Part shown: positions 46,976 through 55,999 of the stretch, piece after piece | How positions within the stretch are numbered: position 1 is the stretch's first letter | Layout of the letters: the number at the start of each line of letters is the position of its first letter | Assembly (NCBI RefSeq): GCF_011046895.1 | Contig: NZ_CP049250.1 | Location: 620,001 to 684,000 of the forward strand | Direction: 5' to 3' | Source: Rhizobium rhizoryzae | Lineage (GTDB): Bacteria > Pseudomonadota > Alphaproteobacteria > Rhizobiales > Rhizobiaceae | DNA: 64,000 nt | Made by a program: the position numbers and the translations under genes | The notes under the pieces: model-generated | What the model saw: only the letters and a program-made list of their open reading frames with translations | Told to the model about the DNA's origin: nothing | Databases searched by the model: none

Positions 46976-48298
46976 TCAGTTGGTGTTGGCGCTTTCGAAC
47001 TCGCGCAGAAGCTGGTTGCCACGGGTTACCGCGCTATCCAGAGCCTGCTTGGCGTCCTTCTTGCCAGCCAGCAGAGCCTGGAATTCTTCATCCACAATCG
47101 TGCGGACCTGAGTGAAGTTGCCGAAGCGGACGCCCTTGGAATTGGCGGTTGGCGTCCCGCGCATGATCTGCTTGATGGCAACGTCAGAGCCTGGGTTCTT
47201 GTCGTAATAACCCTGGCTCTTGCCGAGATCGTAGGAGGCGTTGGTGATCGGCAGATAGCCGGTGTACTGGTGCCAGTCGGCCTGGACTTCAGGCTTGGAA
47301 AGATAGCTGAAGAACTTGGCTACACCCTTGTAGGTCGCCTTGTCCTTGCCGTTAAGAACCCACAGCGTTGCACCGCCGATGATGGAGTTCTTGGGCTCCT
47401 TGGTCACGTCGTCATAGTAGGGAAGCGGCGCGAAGCCCGGCTTGAAATCCTTGGCATTGTTGATGACGCCGGCGCGGCCTGCAGACGAGTTCATCGTCAT
47501 GGCGCATTCCTGCGCGTAGAACATCGTTGCTGCGTTGTCGCCACCGACGGGGCCGCCATACTTGAAGAGGCCTTCATCCTGCCACTTCTTCAAGTTTGCC
47601 CAATGCTTCTGCTGAACCGGTCCATTGAAGGAGAACTGGGTCTTGAGACCACCAAAGCCGTTTTCCAGCGTGCCGAACGGCTGGTCATGAATGGCGGAAA
47701 GGTTTTCTGTCTGTACCCAGGTGATCCAGGCAGACGTGAAGCCGCACTTGGCCGCGCCCGATGTTACGATCTTCTTTGAAAACTCCTCGACTTCCTTCCA
47801 GGTCTTCGGAGCAACTTCCGGATCAAGGCCAGCCTTCTTGAAGACGTCCTTGTTGTAATAGAGGATCGGCGTTGACGAGTTGAACGGCAGCGACAGGATA
47901 TTGCCCTGCGTGTCGGAGTAATAGCCGACAACCGGACCGAGGAACGACTTCGGCTCGAAGCTTTCGCCCTCGTCCTTCATCAGCTTGTAAACGGGGTAAA
48001 CGGCACCTTTGGCCGCCATCATCGTGCCGGTTCCGACTTCGAAAACCTGAACGATAGCAGGCTGCTGATTGGCGCGAAACGCTGCAATGGCAGCCGTCAG
48101 GGTTTCTGGGTAAGAGCCCTTGTAAACGGGAACGACCTTGTATTCGCTCTGGCTTTCATTGAACTTCGTGGCGATCTCTTCGAGCTTCTTACCAAGCTCG
48201 CCGCCCATGGCGTGCCACCAGGTAACTTCAGTTGCCGCAAGCGATGTGGAGGCAGACAGAGCAAACGCTGCCGCTGCAAGGCCAAGCTTCTTGAACAT
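46976..48298 (-). CDS. ugpB: sn-Glycerol-3-phosphate-binding periplasmic protein UgpB
   Basis: UgpB captures glycerol-3-phosphate or glycerophosphodiesters in the periplasm. The 440-residue family 1 binding protein has a signal peptide (MFKKLGLAAAAFALSASTSLA), then TEVTWWHAMGGELGKKLEEI, FEVGTGTMMAAKGAVYPV, and the ligand-contact region SSAGRAGVINNAKDFKPG. First gene of the ugpBAEC operon. A four-repeat candidate PHO box lies 56-95 bp upstream, fitting PhoB-controlled phosphate-starvation induction as in E. coli and rhizobia. The exact ligand range is not readable. Confidence 0.95.
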   Translation of the reverse strand: MFKKLGLAAAAFALSASTSLAATEVTWWHAMGGELGKKLEEIATKFNESQSEYKVVPVYKGSYPETLTAAIAAFRANQQPAIVQVFEVGTGTMMAAKGAVYPVYKLMKDEGESFEPKSFLGPVVGYYSDTQGNILSLPFNSSTPILYYNKDVFKKAGLDPEVAPKTWKEVEEFSKKIVTSGAAKCGFTSAWITWVQTENLSAIHDQPFGTLENGFGGLKTQFSFNGPVQQKHWANLKKWQDEGLFKYGGPVGGDNAATMFYAQECAMTMNSSAGRAGVINNAKDFKPGFAPLPYYDDVTKEPKNSIIGGATLWVLNGKDKATYKGVAKFFSYLSKPEVQADWHQYTGYLPITNASYDLGKSQGYYDKNPGSDVAIKQIMRGTPTANSKGVRFGNFTQVRTIVDEEFQALLAGKKDAKQALDSAVTRGNQLLREFESANTN

Positions 48299-48353
48299 GG
48301 GGATCGTCCCTCTTTCCTTCAGTTTAGGATGAGGGGGTGATTAGCGACCTTCC

Positions 48354-48393
48354 GTGACAGGTCCTTGAAATATATATGACATAACTGTTACAA
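48354..48393 (-). promoter_or_regulatory. Four-repeat candidate PHO box of ugpBAEC
   Basis: On the minus strand four heptamers, TTGTAAC, ATGTCAT, ATTTCAA and CTGTCAC, follow one another at exactly 11-bp intervals with 4-bp spacers. They match CTGTCAT at 4, 6, 4 and 6 of 7 positions. The block ends 55 bp before the ugpB ATG. Tandem 11-bp-spaced repeats are the defining layout of PhoB sites. Confidence 0.75.
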
Positions 48394-48426
48394 CATCATC
48401 GAATTTGCACAGGCATGCAAAAACAC

Positions 48427-48801
48427 TCAGAACGCATCGACGAAATGTTTCGGTAGACGCCAAGGCCTTACCGCTACGATGTCATATCTCAACGACAAGA
48501 CGGATGCCTTCCTTTGCTTTGCAAGCCAAAGGTCGCTTGCTGCGCGAATGCGGCTCTGACTGTAGAAGCTCACCGCCTCGACGGCTGAGTGTTCCGACTT
48601 GCGCGCCTTGACCTCGGCGAAGACGGCCAGATTGCCTTTGCGCGCGATGAGATCGATCTCTCCCAGCGGTGTTCTATAACGAAGAGCGACGATGCGGTAA
48701 CCTTTGGCCATCAGATATAACGCGGCCCAGTATTCGGAGAGCCGTCCACGGCGTTCGGCAGTTCTGCGCCGCTTGCCGTCATTAATGACTGTCTTCGGCA
48801 T
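48427..48801 (-). CDS. YraN-family (UPF0102) nuclease-like protein
   Basis: A 124-residue protein with the UPF0102 endonuclease-like fold: GRLSEYWAALYLMAKGYRIVALRYRTPLGEIDLIARK and VFAEVKARKS. The E/D-x-D...ExK pattern (EIDLIARKGNLAVFAEVK) is that of a Holliday-junction-resolvase-like active site; a cellular role is unproven. It overlaps the end of rsmI by 20 bp; rsmI-yraN is a widely conserved pair. Confidence 0.88.
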   Translation of the reverse strand: MPKTVINDGKRRRTAERRGRLSEYWAALYLMAKGYRIVALRYRTPLGEIDLIARKGNLAVFAEVKARKSEHSAVEAVSFYSQSRIRAASDLWLAKQRKASVLSLRYDIVAVRPWRLPKHFVDAF

Positions 48802-49693
48802 CTTTCAACTCAATCAGGCGCTGATAAAGATCTTTGCGCGACAGACCGGTAAGGCGGGCCGCCTCCGCAGCGGCCTTGGTGGCGGGCATGCTGGCAGAGA
48901 GTTCCCTCAGCATGATATCCACGTCAACGGCGGCGGGAATATCGTCATAGTCTGGCGGACCGACGACGAAAACGATCTCGCCCTTGACCGTTGCGTCCTT
49001 GTACTGCTCTGACAGATCGCCCAGCGTGCCGCGGCGGAACTCCTCGAAGGTCTTGGTCAGTTCACGGCACACGCAAGCTGCACGTGACGGGCCAAGAACA
49101 TCCGCTGCAATGGTGAGCGTATCTGAAATCCGGTGGGGCGATTCAAAGAAGATCAGGGTTGCCGGGATCTTGGAAAGCTCTGCCAGGCGATCCCGCCTGC
49201 CTTTTTCCTTCACCGGCAAGAAGCCTGCGAACAGAAATGCATCCGATGGCAGGCCCGACCCCACAAGGGCGGCCAGCGGTGCCGAGGGGCCTGGAATCGG
49301 TATGACCCGATAACCCGCTTCGATCGCCAATTGGCCCAGGCGATAACCCGGATCGGAAACCAGCGGAGTGCCGGCATCTGACACCAGCGCCACAGATTTT
49401 CCTGCCTCCAGAGCGGCAAGAAGCTTCGGTCCAGCCTCATTGGCGTTGTGTTCATGATAGGCATAGGGCCTGCCCGTAATGCCGAAACGATCCAGCAGCA
49501 CGCGCGTGACCCGTGTATCCTCGCAGGCCAGCACATCAGCACCTGCCAAGGTTTCCAAGGCGCGCAGGGTGATATCACCCAGATTGCCGATGGGAGTTGC
49601 CACGAGATAGAGTGCCGGTTCCAGCGGTCGCGCCGGGATCGCCGTGTTCCCGATCCGATAGGTTTTCGCCGCCTGTTGTCGATCTTCCGTCAC
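48782..49693 (-). CDS. rsmI: 16S rRNA (cytidine-1402-2'-O)-methyltransferase RsmI
   Basis: RsmI 2'-O-methylates C1402 in the decoding centre of 16S rRNA. The 303-residue tetrapyrrole-methylase-fold protein has PALYLVATPIGNLGDITLRAL, CEDTRVTRVLLDRFGI, VALVSDAGTPLVSDPGYRL and VIPIPGPSAPLAAL, all diagnostic. Near the C-terminus, LTGLSRKDLYQRLIELK is the helical tail. It overlaps yraN by 20 bp and is divergent from dnaN. Confidence 0.95.
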   Translation of the reverse strand: MTEDRQQAAKTYRIGNTAIPARPLEPALYLVATPIGNLGDITLRALETLAGADVLACEDTRVTRVLLDRFGITGRPYAYHEHNANEAGPKLLAALEAGKSVALVSDAGTPLVSDPGYRLGQLAIEAGYRVIPIPGPSAPLAALVGSGLPSDAFLFAGFLPVKEKGRRDRLAELSKIPATLIFFESPHRISDTLTIAADVLGPSRAACVCRELTKTFEEFRRGTLGDLSEQYKDATVKGEIVFVVGPPDYDDIPAAVDVDIMLRELSASMPATKAAAEAARLTGLSRKDLYQRLIELKDAEDSH

Positions 49694-49954
49694 TGCTCAA
49701 TGCCTGCCTTATTATTGTTACGTCTTTATGGGCGAGCGCCCCATGCTGGGCAAGGCAAAAGCGGCAACCATGTGGAAAGCTGTGAGTAGTTGATGCACCA
49801 ACTTGATTCCGACCCGAGAATCGGAGGGGCCTCTTGCCTTTTTGCCGCTTTGTCTGCCATTTTGCCGATCCACATCCGTCCGACCAGACTGACGGACGAG
49901 AATAACATTCGGCTTCTCACCGGAAGCCGGCACGGTCGAAAGCGGTAGCATCCC

Positions 49955-51073
49955 ATGCGTATTACTCTTGAGCGGTCCAACCTCCTGAAATCGTTGAATC
50001 ACGTTCACCGGGTGGTGGAGCGCCGCAACACGATCCCTATCCTCTCCAACGTCCTGCTGCGTGCTTCCGGCAATGATCTGGCGCTGAAGGCGACGGACCT
50101 TGATCTCGAGATCACCGAAGAACTTCCGGCAATGGTCGAGACGGCCGGCGCGACGACGGTTCCGGCGCATCTTCTCTATGAAATCGTGCGCAAGCTACCC
50201 GATGGTTCGGAGGTTCTTCTGGCCGTCAATCCGGATGGCAGCACGATGTCGGTTCAGTCCGGCCGTTCCAAGTTTTCGCTGCAATGCCTGCCCGAAGCTG
50301 ACTTCCCTGACCTGACGGCGGGAAGTTTCACGCATAGCTTCAAGATCAAGGCATCCGATCTGAAGATGCTGATCGACCGCACGCAGTTCGCGATCTCGAC
50401 AGAAGAAACGCGCTATTACCTCAACGGCATTTTCTTCCATACGATCGAAACAGGCGGTCAGTTGAAGCTGCGAGCCGTTGCGACCGATGGACATCGCCTT
50501 GCTCGCGCCGATATCGAGGCGCCCTCCGGTTCGGAAGGCATGCCAGGCATCATCATTCCCCGCAAGACGGTGGGCGAACTGCAGAAGTTGATGGACGATG
50601 CCGAAGCGGTCGTCACCGTCGAGGTTTCGGATGCCAAGATCCGGCTGACGCTTGGCGGAATTGTCATGACGTCGAAGCTGATTGATGGCACGTTTCCGGA
50701 CTACCAGCGCGTCATTCCCACCGGAAACGACAAGGAAATGCGCGTGGATTGCCAGAGCTTTACCCGCGCTGTCGATCGCGTATCCACGATTTCCTCCGAA
50801 CGTGGCCGCGCCGTCAAGCTGGCATTGAGCGATGGGCAGTTGCTTCTGACAGTCAACAATCCCGATTCCGGCAGCGCCACGGAAGAAGTCGCCGTGGGCT
50901 ATGAAAGCGAACCGATGGAAATTGGCTTCAATGCCAAGTATCTGCTGGACATCACGGCGCAACTTTCCGGCGAGGATGCAATCTTCCTTCTTGCCGATGC
51001 GGGTTCGCCGACACTTGTACGGGATACGGCGGGCGATGACGCACTTTATGTGCTGATGCCGATGCGTGTTTAA
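49955..51073 (+). CDS. dnaN: DNA polymerase III sliding clamp (beta subunit)
   Basis: The ring-shaped clamp tethers the replicative polymerase to DNA. The 372-residue protein shows the three repeated domains: MRITLERSNLLKSLNHVHRVVERRNTIPI split over the N-terminus, FPDLTAGSFTHSFKIKA at about 115, YYLNGIFFHT, RLARADIEAP, and the C-terminal peptide-binding pocket ending YVLMPMRV. dnaN is about 24 kb from dnaA, as is common in Alphaproteobacteria. Two GANTC sites (49805 and 49818) lie upstream. A terminator follows. Confidence 0.97.
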   Translation: MRITLERSNLLKSLNHVHRVVERRNTIPILSNVLLRASGNDLALKATDLDLEITEELPAMVETAGATTVPAHLLYEIVRKLPDGSEVLLAVNPDGSTMSVQSGRSKFSLQCLPEADFPDLTAGSFTHSFKIKASDLKMLIDRTQFAISTEETRYYLNGIFFHTIETGGQLKLRAVATDGHRLARADIEAPSGSEGMPGIIIPRKTVGELQKLMDDAEAVVTVEVSDAKIRLTLGGIVMTSKLIDGTFPDYQRVIPTGNDKEMRVDCQSFTRAVDRVSTISSERGRAVKLALSDGQLLLTVNNPDSGSATEEVAVGYESEPMEIGFNAKYLLDITAQLSGEDAIFLLADAGSPTLVRDTAGDDALYVLMPMRV

Positions 51074-51083
51074 TCTAAATTTC

Positions 51084-51109
51084 AAGGGTCGCAGCCGCGG
51101 CCCTTTTTT
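51084..51109 (+). terminator. Rho-independent terminator of dnaN
   Basis: A 9-bp stem with one G-T pair (51084-51092 with 51097-51105) and 4-nt loop is followed by a run of six T. Confidence 0.85.
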
Positions 51110-51195
51110 CTGCCGCATTTCAGATGCGACATTTTTTCTTGATTTTGCGTCATGACGGCGCGATGAACGGTTAATAGATTCGCGGGAGATAGTTG

Positions 51196-51792
51196 ATGGA
51201 ATTGCGCCTGAAGGAACGACTGGGCCGTAAATTCGATGAGGAAATCCGTTTCTTCAAGGGATGGATGGAGGGTCCCAAGCAGGTTGGGGCGATCCTGCCC
51301 ACCTCCAGCGTCACAGCACGCCGGATGGCAAGCGTCATCAATCCGCAGTCCGGTCTTCCGGTTCTTGAACTTGGTCCCGGCACGGGCATCATCACCAAGG
51401 CAATCCTGAAACGGGGCATCAAGCCACAGGATCTCGTATCCATCGAGTATTCGACGGACTTCTATCAGCATCTGATGCGGACCATGCCGGACGTGCGCTT
51501 CGTCAACGGCGATGCTTTCGAGCTCCAGACCATTCTTGGCGACTTCAAGGATCGCAAGTTCGACGCTGTCATCTCCGCCATCCCGATGCTGAGCTTCCCA
51601 ATGGAAAAACGGATCTGGCTTCTGGAAGACCTGCTGGACCGCATGCCACACGGCCGCCCGGTGATGCAGATCACCTATGGACCGGTTTCACCCATCATTG
51701 CAAAGCCGGATCGGTATCGCATCAAGCATTTCGACTTTGTCGTGCGCAATTTGCCACCGGCCCAGTTGTGGACCTATACGCGCCCTGATTAA
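51196..51792 (+). CDS. pmtA: Phospholipid N-methyltransferase PmtA
   Basis: PmtA methylates phosphatidylethanolamine three times to phosphatidylcholine, a major membrane lipid of rhizobia and agrobacteria needed for host interaction. The 198-residue protein closely follows the Sinorhizobium-type PmtA: LKERLGRKFDEEIRFF at the N-terminus, ILPTSSVTARRMASVINP, SAM motif I VLELGPGTGIITKAIL, and the C-terminal QITYGPVSPI and RIKHFDFVVRNLPPAQLW. Start: ATG at 51196, one codon after a TTG, with GGGAG upstream. It starts a plus-strand run with the phosphatase-like gene and pyrF. Confidence 0.93.
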   Translation: MELRLKERLGRKFDEEIRFFKGWMEGPKQVGAILPTSSVTARRMASVINPQSGLPVLELGPGTGIITKAILKRGIKPQDLVSIEYSTDFYQHLMRTMPDVRFVNGDAFELQTILGDFKDRKFDAVISAIPMLSFPMEKRIWLLEDLLDRMPHGRPVMQITYGPVSPIIAKPDRYRIKHFDFVVRNLPPAQLWTYTRPD

Positions 51793-51800
51793 ATCAGGAC

Positions 51801-52400
51801 ATGTTCGGGCTCTATATCAGTCATCCTCAGGTGCAGATCGACCCGCAGGTTGCGGTTCCTGACTGGAGCCTGTCGCCGCTTGGGCGTGAACGCGTTCTTG
51901 CTGCAGCAGCACGTCCATGGGTGGCCAAGTTGCAGCGGATCGTCAGCAGCCCCGAGCGGAAGGCCATCGAGACAGCCGAAATCCTGGCCGAGGCGGCTGG
52001 CGTCGAGGTCGAAATCGCAAGCGCCAGCCACGAGATCGACCGGTCCTCGACGGGCTATCTCACGCATGACGCTCATGAAGAGGCGGCCAATCGCTTTTTC
52101 GCGGATCCCTCCCATAGCTTTCGGGGTTGGGAGAAGGCTATCGATGCGCAACAGCGGATCGTGACCACGATTTCTCAGATCATTCTGGAACATGATCCCG
52201 CCCGCCCCATCGCGTTTGTAGGCCACGGCGGGGTTGGAACGCTCCTCAAGTGCTCGCTTGCGGGTCGGCCCATCGCTCGAGACGGCGATCAGCCTCCAGG
52301 CGGCGGCAATCTTTTCTGCTTTTCTCTTGCGCGCAATCTTGCCGAGTGCCGTCTCAAATGCGAGTGGACACCGATGGAATTCTGGCAAGGAGAAACGTGA
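51801..52400 (+). CDS. Histidine-phosphatase-superfamily protein with altered RHG motif
   Basis: A 199-residue protein of the phosphoglycerate-mutase-like fold. The usual LxxRHG at the start reads LYISHPQV: His8 is kept, but the preceding Arg is Ser and the following Gly is Pro. Downstream family features remain: [25 protein letters not shown] (second Arg) and [14 protein letters not shown] (second His). It may therefore be a variant phosphatase or a non-catalytic member. It lies 8 bp after pmtA and shares TGATG with pyrF, so it is probably co-transcribed with both. Substrate unknown. Confidence 0.8.
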   Translation: MFGLYISHPQVQIDPQVAVPDWSLSPLGRERVLAAAARPWVAKLQRIVSSPERKAIETAEILAEAAGVEVEIASASHEIDRSSTGYLTHDAHEEAANRFFADPSHSFRGWEKAIDAQQRIVTTISQIILEHDPARPIAFVGHGGVGTLLKCSLAGRPIARDGDQPPGGGNLFCFSLARNLAECRLKCEWTPMEFWQGET

Positions 52401-53098
52401 TGGATGCTCGTGACCGCCTGATCTTGGGCCTGGATGTACCGACCGTCGGCGAGGCAGAGGCGCTGATCCGCACACTTGGCGAGACGGTTTCCTTCTACAA
52501 GATCGGCTACCAGCTGGCTTTCGTCGGCGGACTGGAACTGGCACACGATCTGGTTCGGGACGGAAAATCCGTTTTTCTCGACATGAAACTGCTCGACATC
52601 GACAACACCGTTGCCCACGGGGTCGAAAATGTCGCCAAGATGGGCGTGAACATGCTGACGCTTCATGCCTATCCGAAGGCAATGCGTGCAGCGGTTGCGG
52701 CAGCGAAGGGATCGGATCTTTGCCTGCTGGGCGTCACCGTCCTCACATCAATGGACGCGGCGGATCTCGTGGACGCGGGTTACGACACCGATCCTCGCTC
52801 GTTGGTTCTCAAGCGCGCCGAGCAGGCCCGAGACGCCGGGATGGGCGGCATCGTGTGCTCTGCCGAGGAATCCTCTGCCGTGCGCAGCGTCATCGGACCG
52901 GACATGGCACTCGTTACACCAGGAATTCGTCCTGCGGGTTCTGACGCGGGCGATCAGAAGCGCGTGGTGACGCCTGGCGATGCGATAAGGAACGGTTCGA
53001 GCCATCTGGTTGTCGGACGGCCTATCGTCAAGGCAAGTGATCCTCTTGCTGCGGCAAAATCGATCCTTGATGAAATGGCACTTGCGCTTTCCGCATAA
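52400..53098 (+). CDS. pyrF: Orotidine 5'-phosphate decarboxylase
   Basis: PyrF makes UMP, the last step of de novo pyrimidine synthesis. The 232-residue TIM-barrel protein begins [15 protein letters not shown], with the catalytic DxKxxD charge network in [47 protein letters not shown] and [13 protein letters not shown]. Start: the ATG at 52400 overlaps the previous stop (TGATG) and has AAGGAGA six bases upstream; 50 earlier open codons are a shadow of the preceding gene. Confidence 0.96.
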   Translation: MDARDRLILGLDVPTVGEAEALIRTLGETVSFYKIGYQLAFVGGLELAHDLVRDGKSVFLDMKLLDIDNTVAHGVENVAKMGVNMLTLHAYPKAMRAAVAAAKGSDLCLLGVTVLTSMDAADLVDAGYDTDPRSLVLKRAEQARDAGMGGIVCSAEESSAVRSVIGPDMALVTPGIRPAGSDAGDQKRVVTPGDAIRNGSSHLVVGRPIVKASDPLAAAKSILDEMALALSA

Positions 53099-53137
53099 GG
53101 CGCCTTTCATTCAGTGACGTTGAATATGGAGGAAGCC

Positions 53138-53434
53138 ATGCCGAAGGGATACTGGATTGCGCGCGTCGATGTTCGTGATCCGGAACGGTACAAGGATTAT
53201 GTGGCTGCGGCCAAACCAGCGTTTGAGAAGTATGGCGCAAAGTTTCTGGCACGCGGTGGCGATCACACGCGGCTGGAAGGAACGGCGAGAGCCCGAAACG
53301 TCGTGATCGAGTTTCCCTCAATGCAGGCCGCAGTCGATTGCTATAAGTCTCCGGAATATCAGATTGCCGCCAAGATCCGTCAGCAGGTTGCCGATGCGGA
53401 AATGGTGGTTGTCGAAGGCATCGGAGACGTTTGA
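53138..53434 (+). CDS. DUF1330-domain protein
   Basis: A 98-residue protein with the DUF1330 dimeric alpha-beta barrel pattern: KGYWIARVDVRDPERYKDYV, KYGAKFLARGG, and RNVVIEFPSMQAAVDCYKSPEYQ. The family's function is unknown. Start: ATG at 53138 with an excellent TGGAGGA just upstream; eight earlier open codons from a GTG are ignored. It follows pyrF by 39 bp and could be co-transcribed. Confidence 0.85.
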   Translation: MPKGYWIARVDVRDPERYKDYVAAAKPAFEKYGAKFLARGGDHTRLEGTARARNVVIEFPSMQAAVDCYKSPEYQIAAKIRQQVADAEMVVVEGIGDV

Positions 53435-53576
53435 GACATAGGCATCCTCTGTTGCGGGAGCGCATTGAATAAATCACGCGCTGCCAGCGAATGCGTGCAT
53501 TGCAACACTTCACCTCGTCCGCCGTTTCGGCTAGAGACAAAGAAAAACAACTCTCCTTGGCTTTCGGAGCACTCCC

Positions 53577-54557
53577 ATGACCATGTCCAATCTTCCGCCG
53601 CTCGTGACCGTTTTCGGGGGCTCGGGCTTTGTCGGCCGGCATGTCGTGCGGGAACTGGCCAAGCGCGGCTACCGTATCCGTGTGGCCGTCCGTCGGCCGG
53701 ACCTCGCAGGCTTCCTGCGTCCGGCTGGCTATGTCGGCCAGATCCAGCTGGTACAGGCCAATCTGCGTTACCGGAAATCAATCGATCAGGCGGTCGCCGG
53801 TTCGGATCACGTGGTCAACTGCGTTGGCATCCTGTTCGAAAGCGGCAAGAACTCGTTTGACGCCGTTCAGGAATTTGGCGCAAAGGCCGTCGCGGAGGCT
53901 GCCCGCGCCGTGGGCGCAACCCTGACACACGTATCGGCCATCGGAGCGGATTCCAAGTCGCAGTCCTCCTATGCACGCAGCAAGGGCCGCGCCGAGGAAG
54001 CAATCCTCTCCACCGTTCCGGATGCGATCATCCTGCGTCCCTCCATTATCTTCGGCAAGGAAGACAACTTCTTCAATAAATTTGCCGATATGGCGCGCAC
54101 CATGCCCTTCCTTCCGCTGATCGGTGGCGGCCTGACCAAGTTCCAGCCCGTTTTCGTGGAAGACGTCGCCACGGCCATCGCAAAGGCGGTCGAAGGCAAG
54201 GTTGCCAAGGGCAAGACTTATGAACTTGGCGGCGCAGAAATCCTGACCTTCAAGCAGTGTCTCGAGGCTGTCCTTCGCATCACCTACCGCAAGCGTCCGC
54301 TGGTCACGCTGCCCTTCGGCGTTGCCTCGTTGATCGGCAGCATCGCCTCCATGGTTCCCCTGATCACGCCGCCGCTGACGAGCGATCAGGTTCTCCTCCT
54401 GAAGTCTGATAACGTTGTTTCGAAGGAAGCCGAGCAGGAAGGCCGGACGCTTGCAGCCTTCGGTATCCGTCCTACGCTGCTGGATGCGATCTTGCCAAGC
54501 TACCTCGTCCAATATCGCGTGCAGGGGCAGTTCACCAATTCCGGCAAGGCAGCCTGA
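53577..54557 (+). CDS. Complex I NDUFA9-subunit-family protein (NAD(P)-binding)
   Basis: An atypical short-chain dehydrogenase-like protein of 326 residues. The dinucleotide-binding Gly motif VFGGSGFVGRHVVRELAKRG lies at about residues 11-30; AVRRPDLAGF follows, then VNCVGILFE and the Tyr-x3-Lys-like SYARSKGRAEEAI. Alphaproteobacterial homologues are related to NDUFA9 of mitochondrial complex I, where the subunit binds NADPH and supports assembly; they are usually unlinked to nuo genes, as here. Start could be two codons later (53583). A terminator follows. Confidence 0.88.
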   Translation: MTMSNLPPLVTVFGGSGFVGRHVVRELAKRGYRIRVAVRRPDLAGFLRPAGYVGQIQLVQANLRYRKSIDQAVAGSDHVVNCVGILFESGKNSFDAVQEFGAKAVAEAARAVGATLTHVSAIGADSKSQSSYARSKGRAEEAILSTVPDAIILRPSIIFGKEDNFFNKFADMARTMPFLPLIGGGLTKFQPVFVEDVATAIAKAVEGKVAKGKTYELGGAEILTFKQCLEAVLRITYRKRPLVTLPFGVASLIGSIASMVPLITPPLTSDQVLLLKSDNVVSKEAEQEGRTLAAFGIRPTLLDAILPSYLVQYRVQGQFTNSGKAA

Positions 54558-54595
54558 CTGCCTAAAATCCACTTCAATGAGCTATGCTCAAGCAG

Positions 54596-54621
54596 GAGGC
54601 AGGACATTGTTCTGCCTCTTT
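54596..54621 (+). terminator. Terminator of the NDUFA9-family gene
   Basis: A 7-bp perfect stem (GAGGCAG with CTGCCTC) with a 9-nt loop is followed by TTT. It is modest in strength. Confidence 0.6.
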
Positions 54622-54794
54622 GACGTTCAGGGTTGTGGCGTAAATGACGCAACGCACAACTGCTTAACGTTAACCGGCGGTTCAGCAAAATACTCTATTG
54701 AAACAGATCGCGACGGCTCGTACACCGCCGCCATTCTCCCAAGTACCCGAGTATCGCCGTGACTGCCACACCCTCCTCCGAAAGGCTTCCCCCC

Positions 54795-54947
54795 ATGGGC
54801 AAATCCATCGCACTGTTTTTTGCGTGTGCGGCATTTGTTATTCTTGCAGGCTCGTTCCTGGCCCCCGGCACCGTTGCCGCCAACAAGAGCGCCTGCGCGC
54901 CCGCCTATGGCGTGGATCCGTGCAGCACGGCGTCTATTCGCCGTTAA
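54795..54947 (+). CDS. Small secreted hypothetical protein, 50 residues
   Basis: A short reading frame with a convincing signal peptide: MGKSIALFFACAAFVILAG, then a cleavage-type sequence GTVAANKSA. The predicted mature peptide is only about 25 residues, with two Cys (ACAPAYGVDPC) and a basic end (SIRR). It is framed by a terminator before it and its own good terminator after it, which supports an independent transcription unit. An in-frame start 12 codons upstream exists but gives a worse signal peptide. Function unknown. Confidence 0.5.
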   Translation: MGKSIALFFACAAFVILAGSFLAPGTVAANKSACAPAYGVDPCSTASIRR

Positions 54948-54960
54948 GCTGAACAAGTTC

Positions 54961-54986
54961 GGGCTGCCACTGGCAGCCCTTTTCTT
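54961..54986 (+). terminator. Rho-independent terminator after the small secreted protein
   Basis: A perfect 8-bp stem (54961-54968 with 54972-54979) with a 3-nt loop, followed by TTTTCTTT. It lies 13 bp after the stop of the small open frame. Confidence 0.85.
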
Positions 54987-55032
54987 TGGTCGATCTGAGG
55001 ATGCAAAGGCAGGATTTATGCCTTTGCGAGCA

Positions 55033-55839
55033 TCATCCGAAGACCAGAAGACCGATAAGGCCCGCGGTACCCACCAGAATGCGCCAATAGGCAAATGGTG
55101 CGAATCCTCGGCTGGATACGAAATCGAGCAGGGATCGTACCACCAGAAGCGCCGTCACGAAGGCGGCCACAAAGCCGATCGCGATAATTCCCGCATCATC
55201 GAAGCTGAGAGCATTCCTGTTCTTGTAGAGATCAAGAACAAACGCACCCAGCATGGTCGGCATGGCGAGAAAAAACGAAAACTCCGCTGCGGAACGCTTG
55301 TCCGTCCCCATCAGCAATGCGCCGACGATGGTCGCTCCAGAGCGGGAGGTACCTGGTATCATCGCAAGGCACTGGAAAAGGCCAATCTTGAACGCAAGGC
55401 CCGCCGGATATTGCGTAATGTCGGTGTAGCGCGGCCTTAGGCTCATCTTGTCGACTGTCAGAAGGATGAAACCTCCGACAATCAGCATCACACAGATCAG
55501 CATCGGCGTTTCGAACAGCACGCTCTTGATGAAGTCATGCGCCAGAGCACCGATGATTGCGGCTGGCAGAAACGCAAGCAGCACTGTCAGTACGAATCGT
55601 CGTGCCTGGGTGCTGTGCGGAAGGGCCAAAGCAATCTGAAGCAGCTTCTGGAAATAGACCAGAAGGATGGCGAGGATGGCACCCAGCTGGATCAGCACCG
55701 CGAAGGTGTTACCGGGCGAGCGAAACCCCATGAAGTGTCCTGCAAGGAGCACGTGGGCTGTGGATGAAACGGGGATAAATTCAGTCAGACCTTCGATCAA
55801 GCCGAGAACGAGGGCGCCAACGATAGATTGGTCGGCCAT
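55033..55839 (-). CDS. uppP: Undecaprenyl-diphosphate phosphatase UppP
   Basis: UppP dephosphorylates undecaprenyl pyrophosphate, recycling the lipid carrier for peptidoglycan and LPS synthesis; extra copies confer bacitracin resistance. The 268-residue, multi-spanning protein has both active-site motifs: [19 protein letters not shown] near residue 15 and [20 protein letters not shown] near residue 160. The second repeat includes [14 protein letters not shown]. Convergent with the small secreted protein gene, divergent from the GST gene. Confidence 0.96.
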   Translation of the reverse strand: MADQSIVGALVLGLIEGLTEFIPVSSTAHVLLAGHFMGFRSPGNTFAVLIQLGAILAILLVYFQKLLQIALALPHSTQARRFVLTVLLAFLPAAIIGALAHDFIKSVLFETPMLICVMLIVGGFILLTVDKMSLRPRYTDITQYPAGLAFKIGLFQCLAMIPGTSRSGATIVGALLMGTDKRSAAEFSFFLAMPTMLGAFVLDLYKNRNALSFDDAGIIAIGFVAAFVTALLVVRSLLDFVSSRGFAPFAYWRILVGTAGLIGLLVFG

Positions 55840-55999
55840 TCTTGATCCTTTATTAACGGTGATGGGACCTATAGTGGGAACGGAATCTGCAACCTCACCC
55901 TAACAATTGGGCTTGGCCGCCTTATGTCAGCCACATTCCGGCTTTGGTGATCGCGACCGACTCAACGCTTATAACAGCAAACTTCAATTTCGAGTATCG

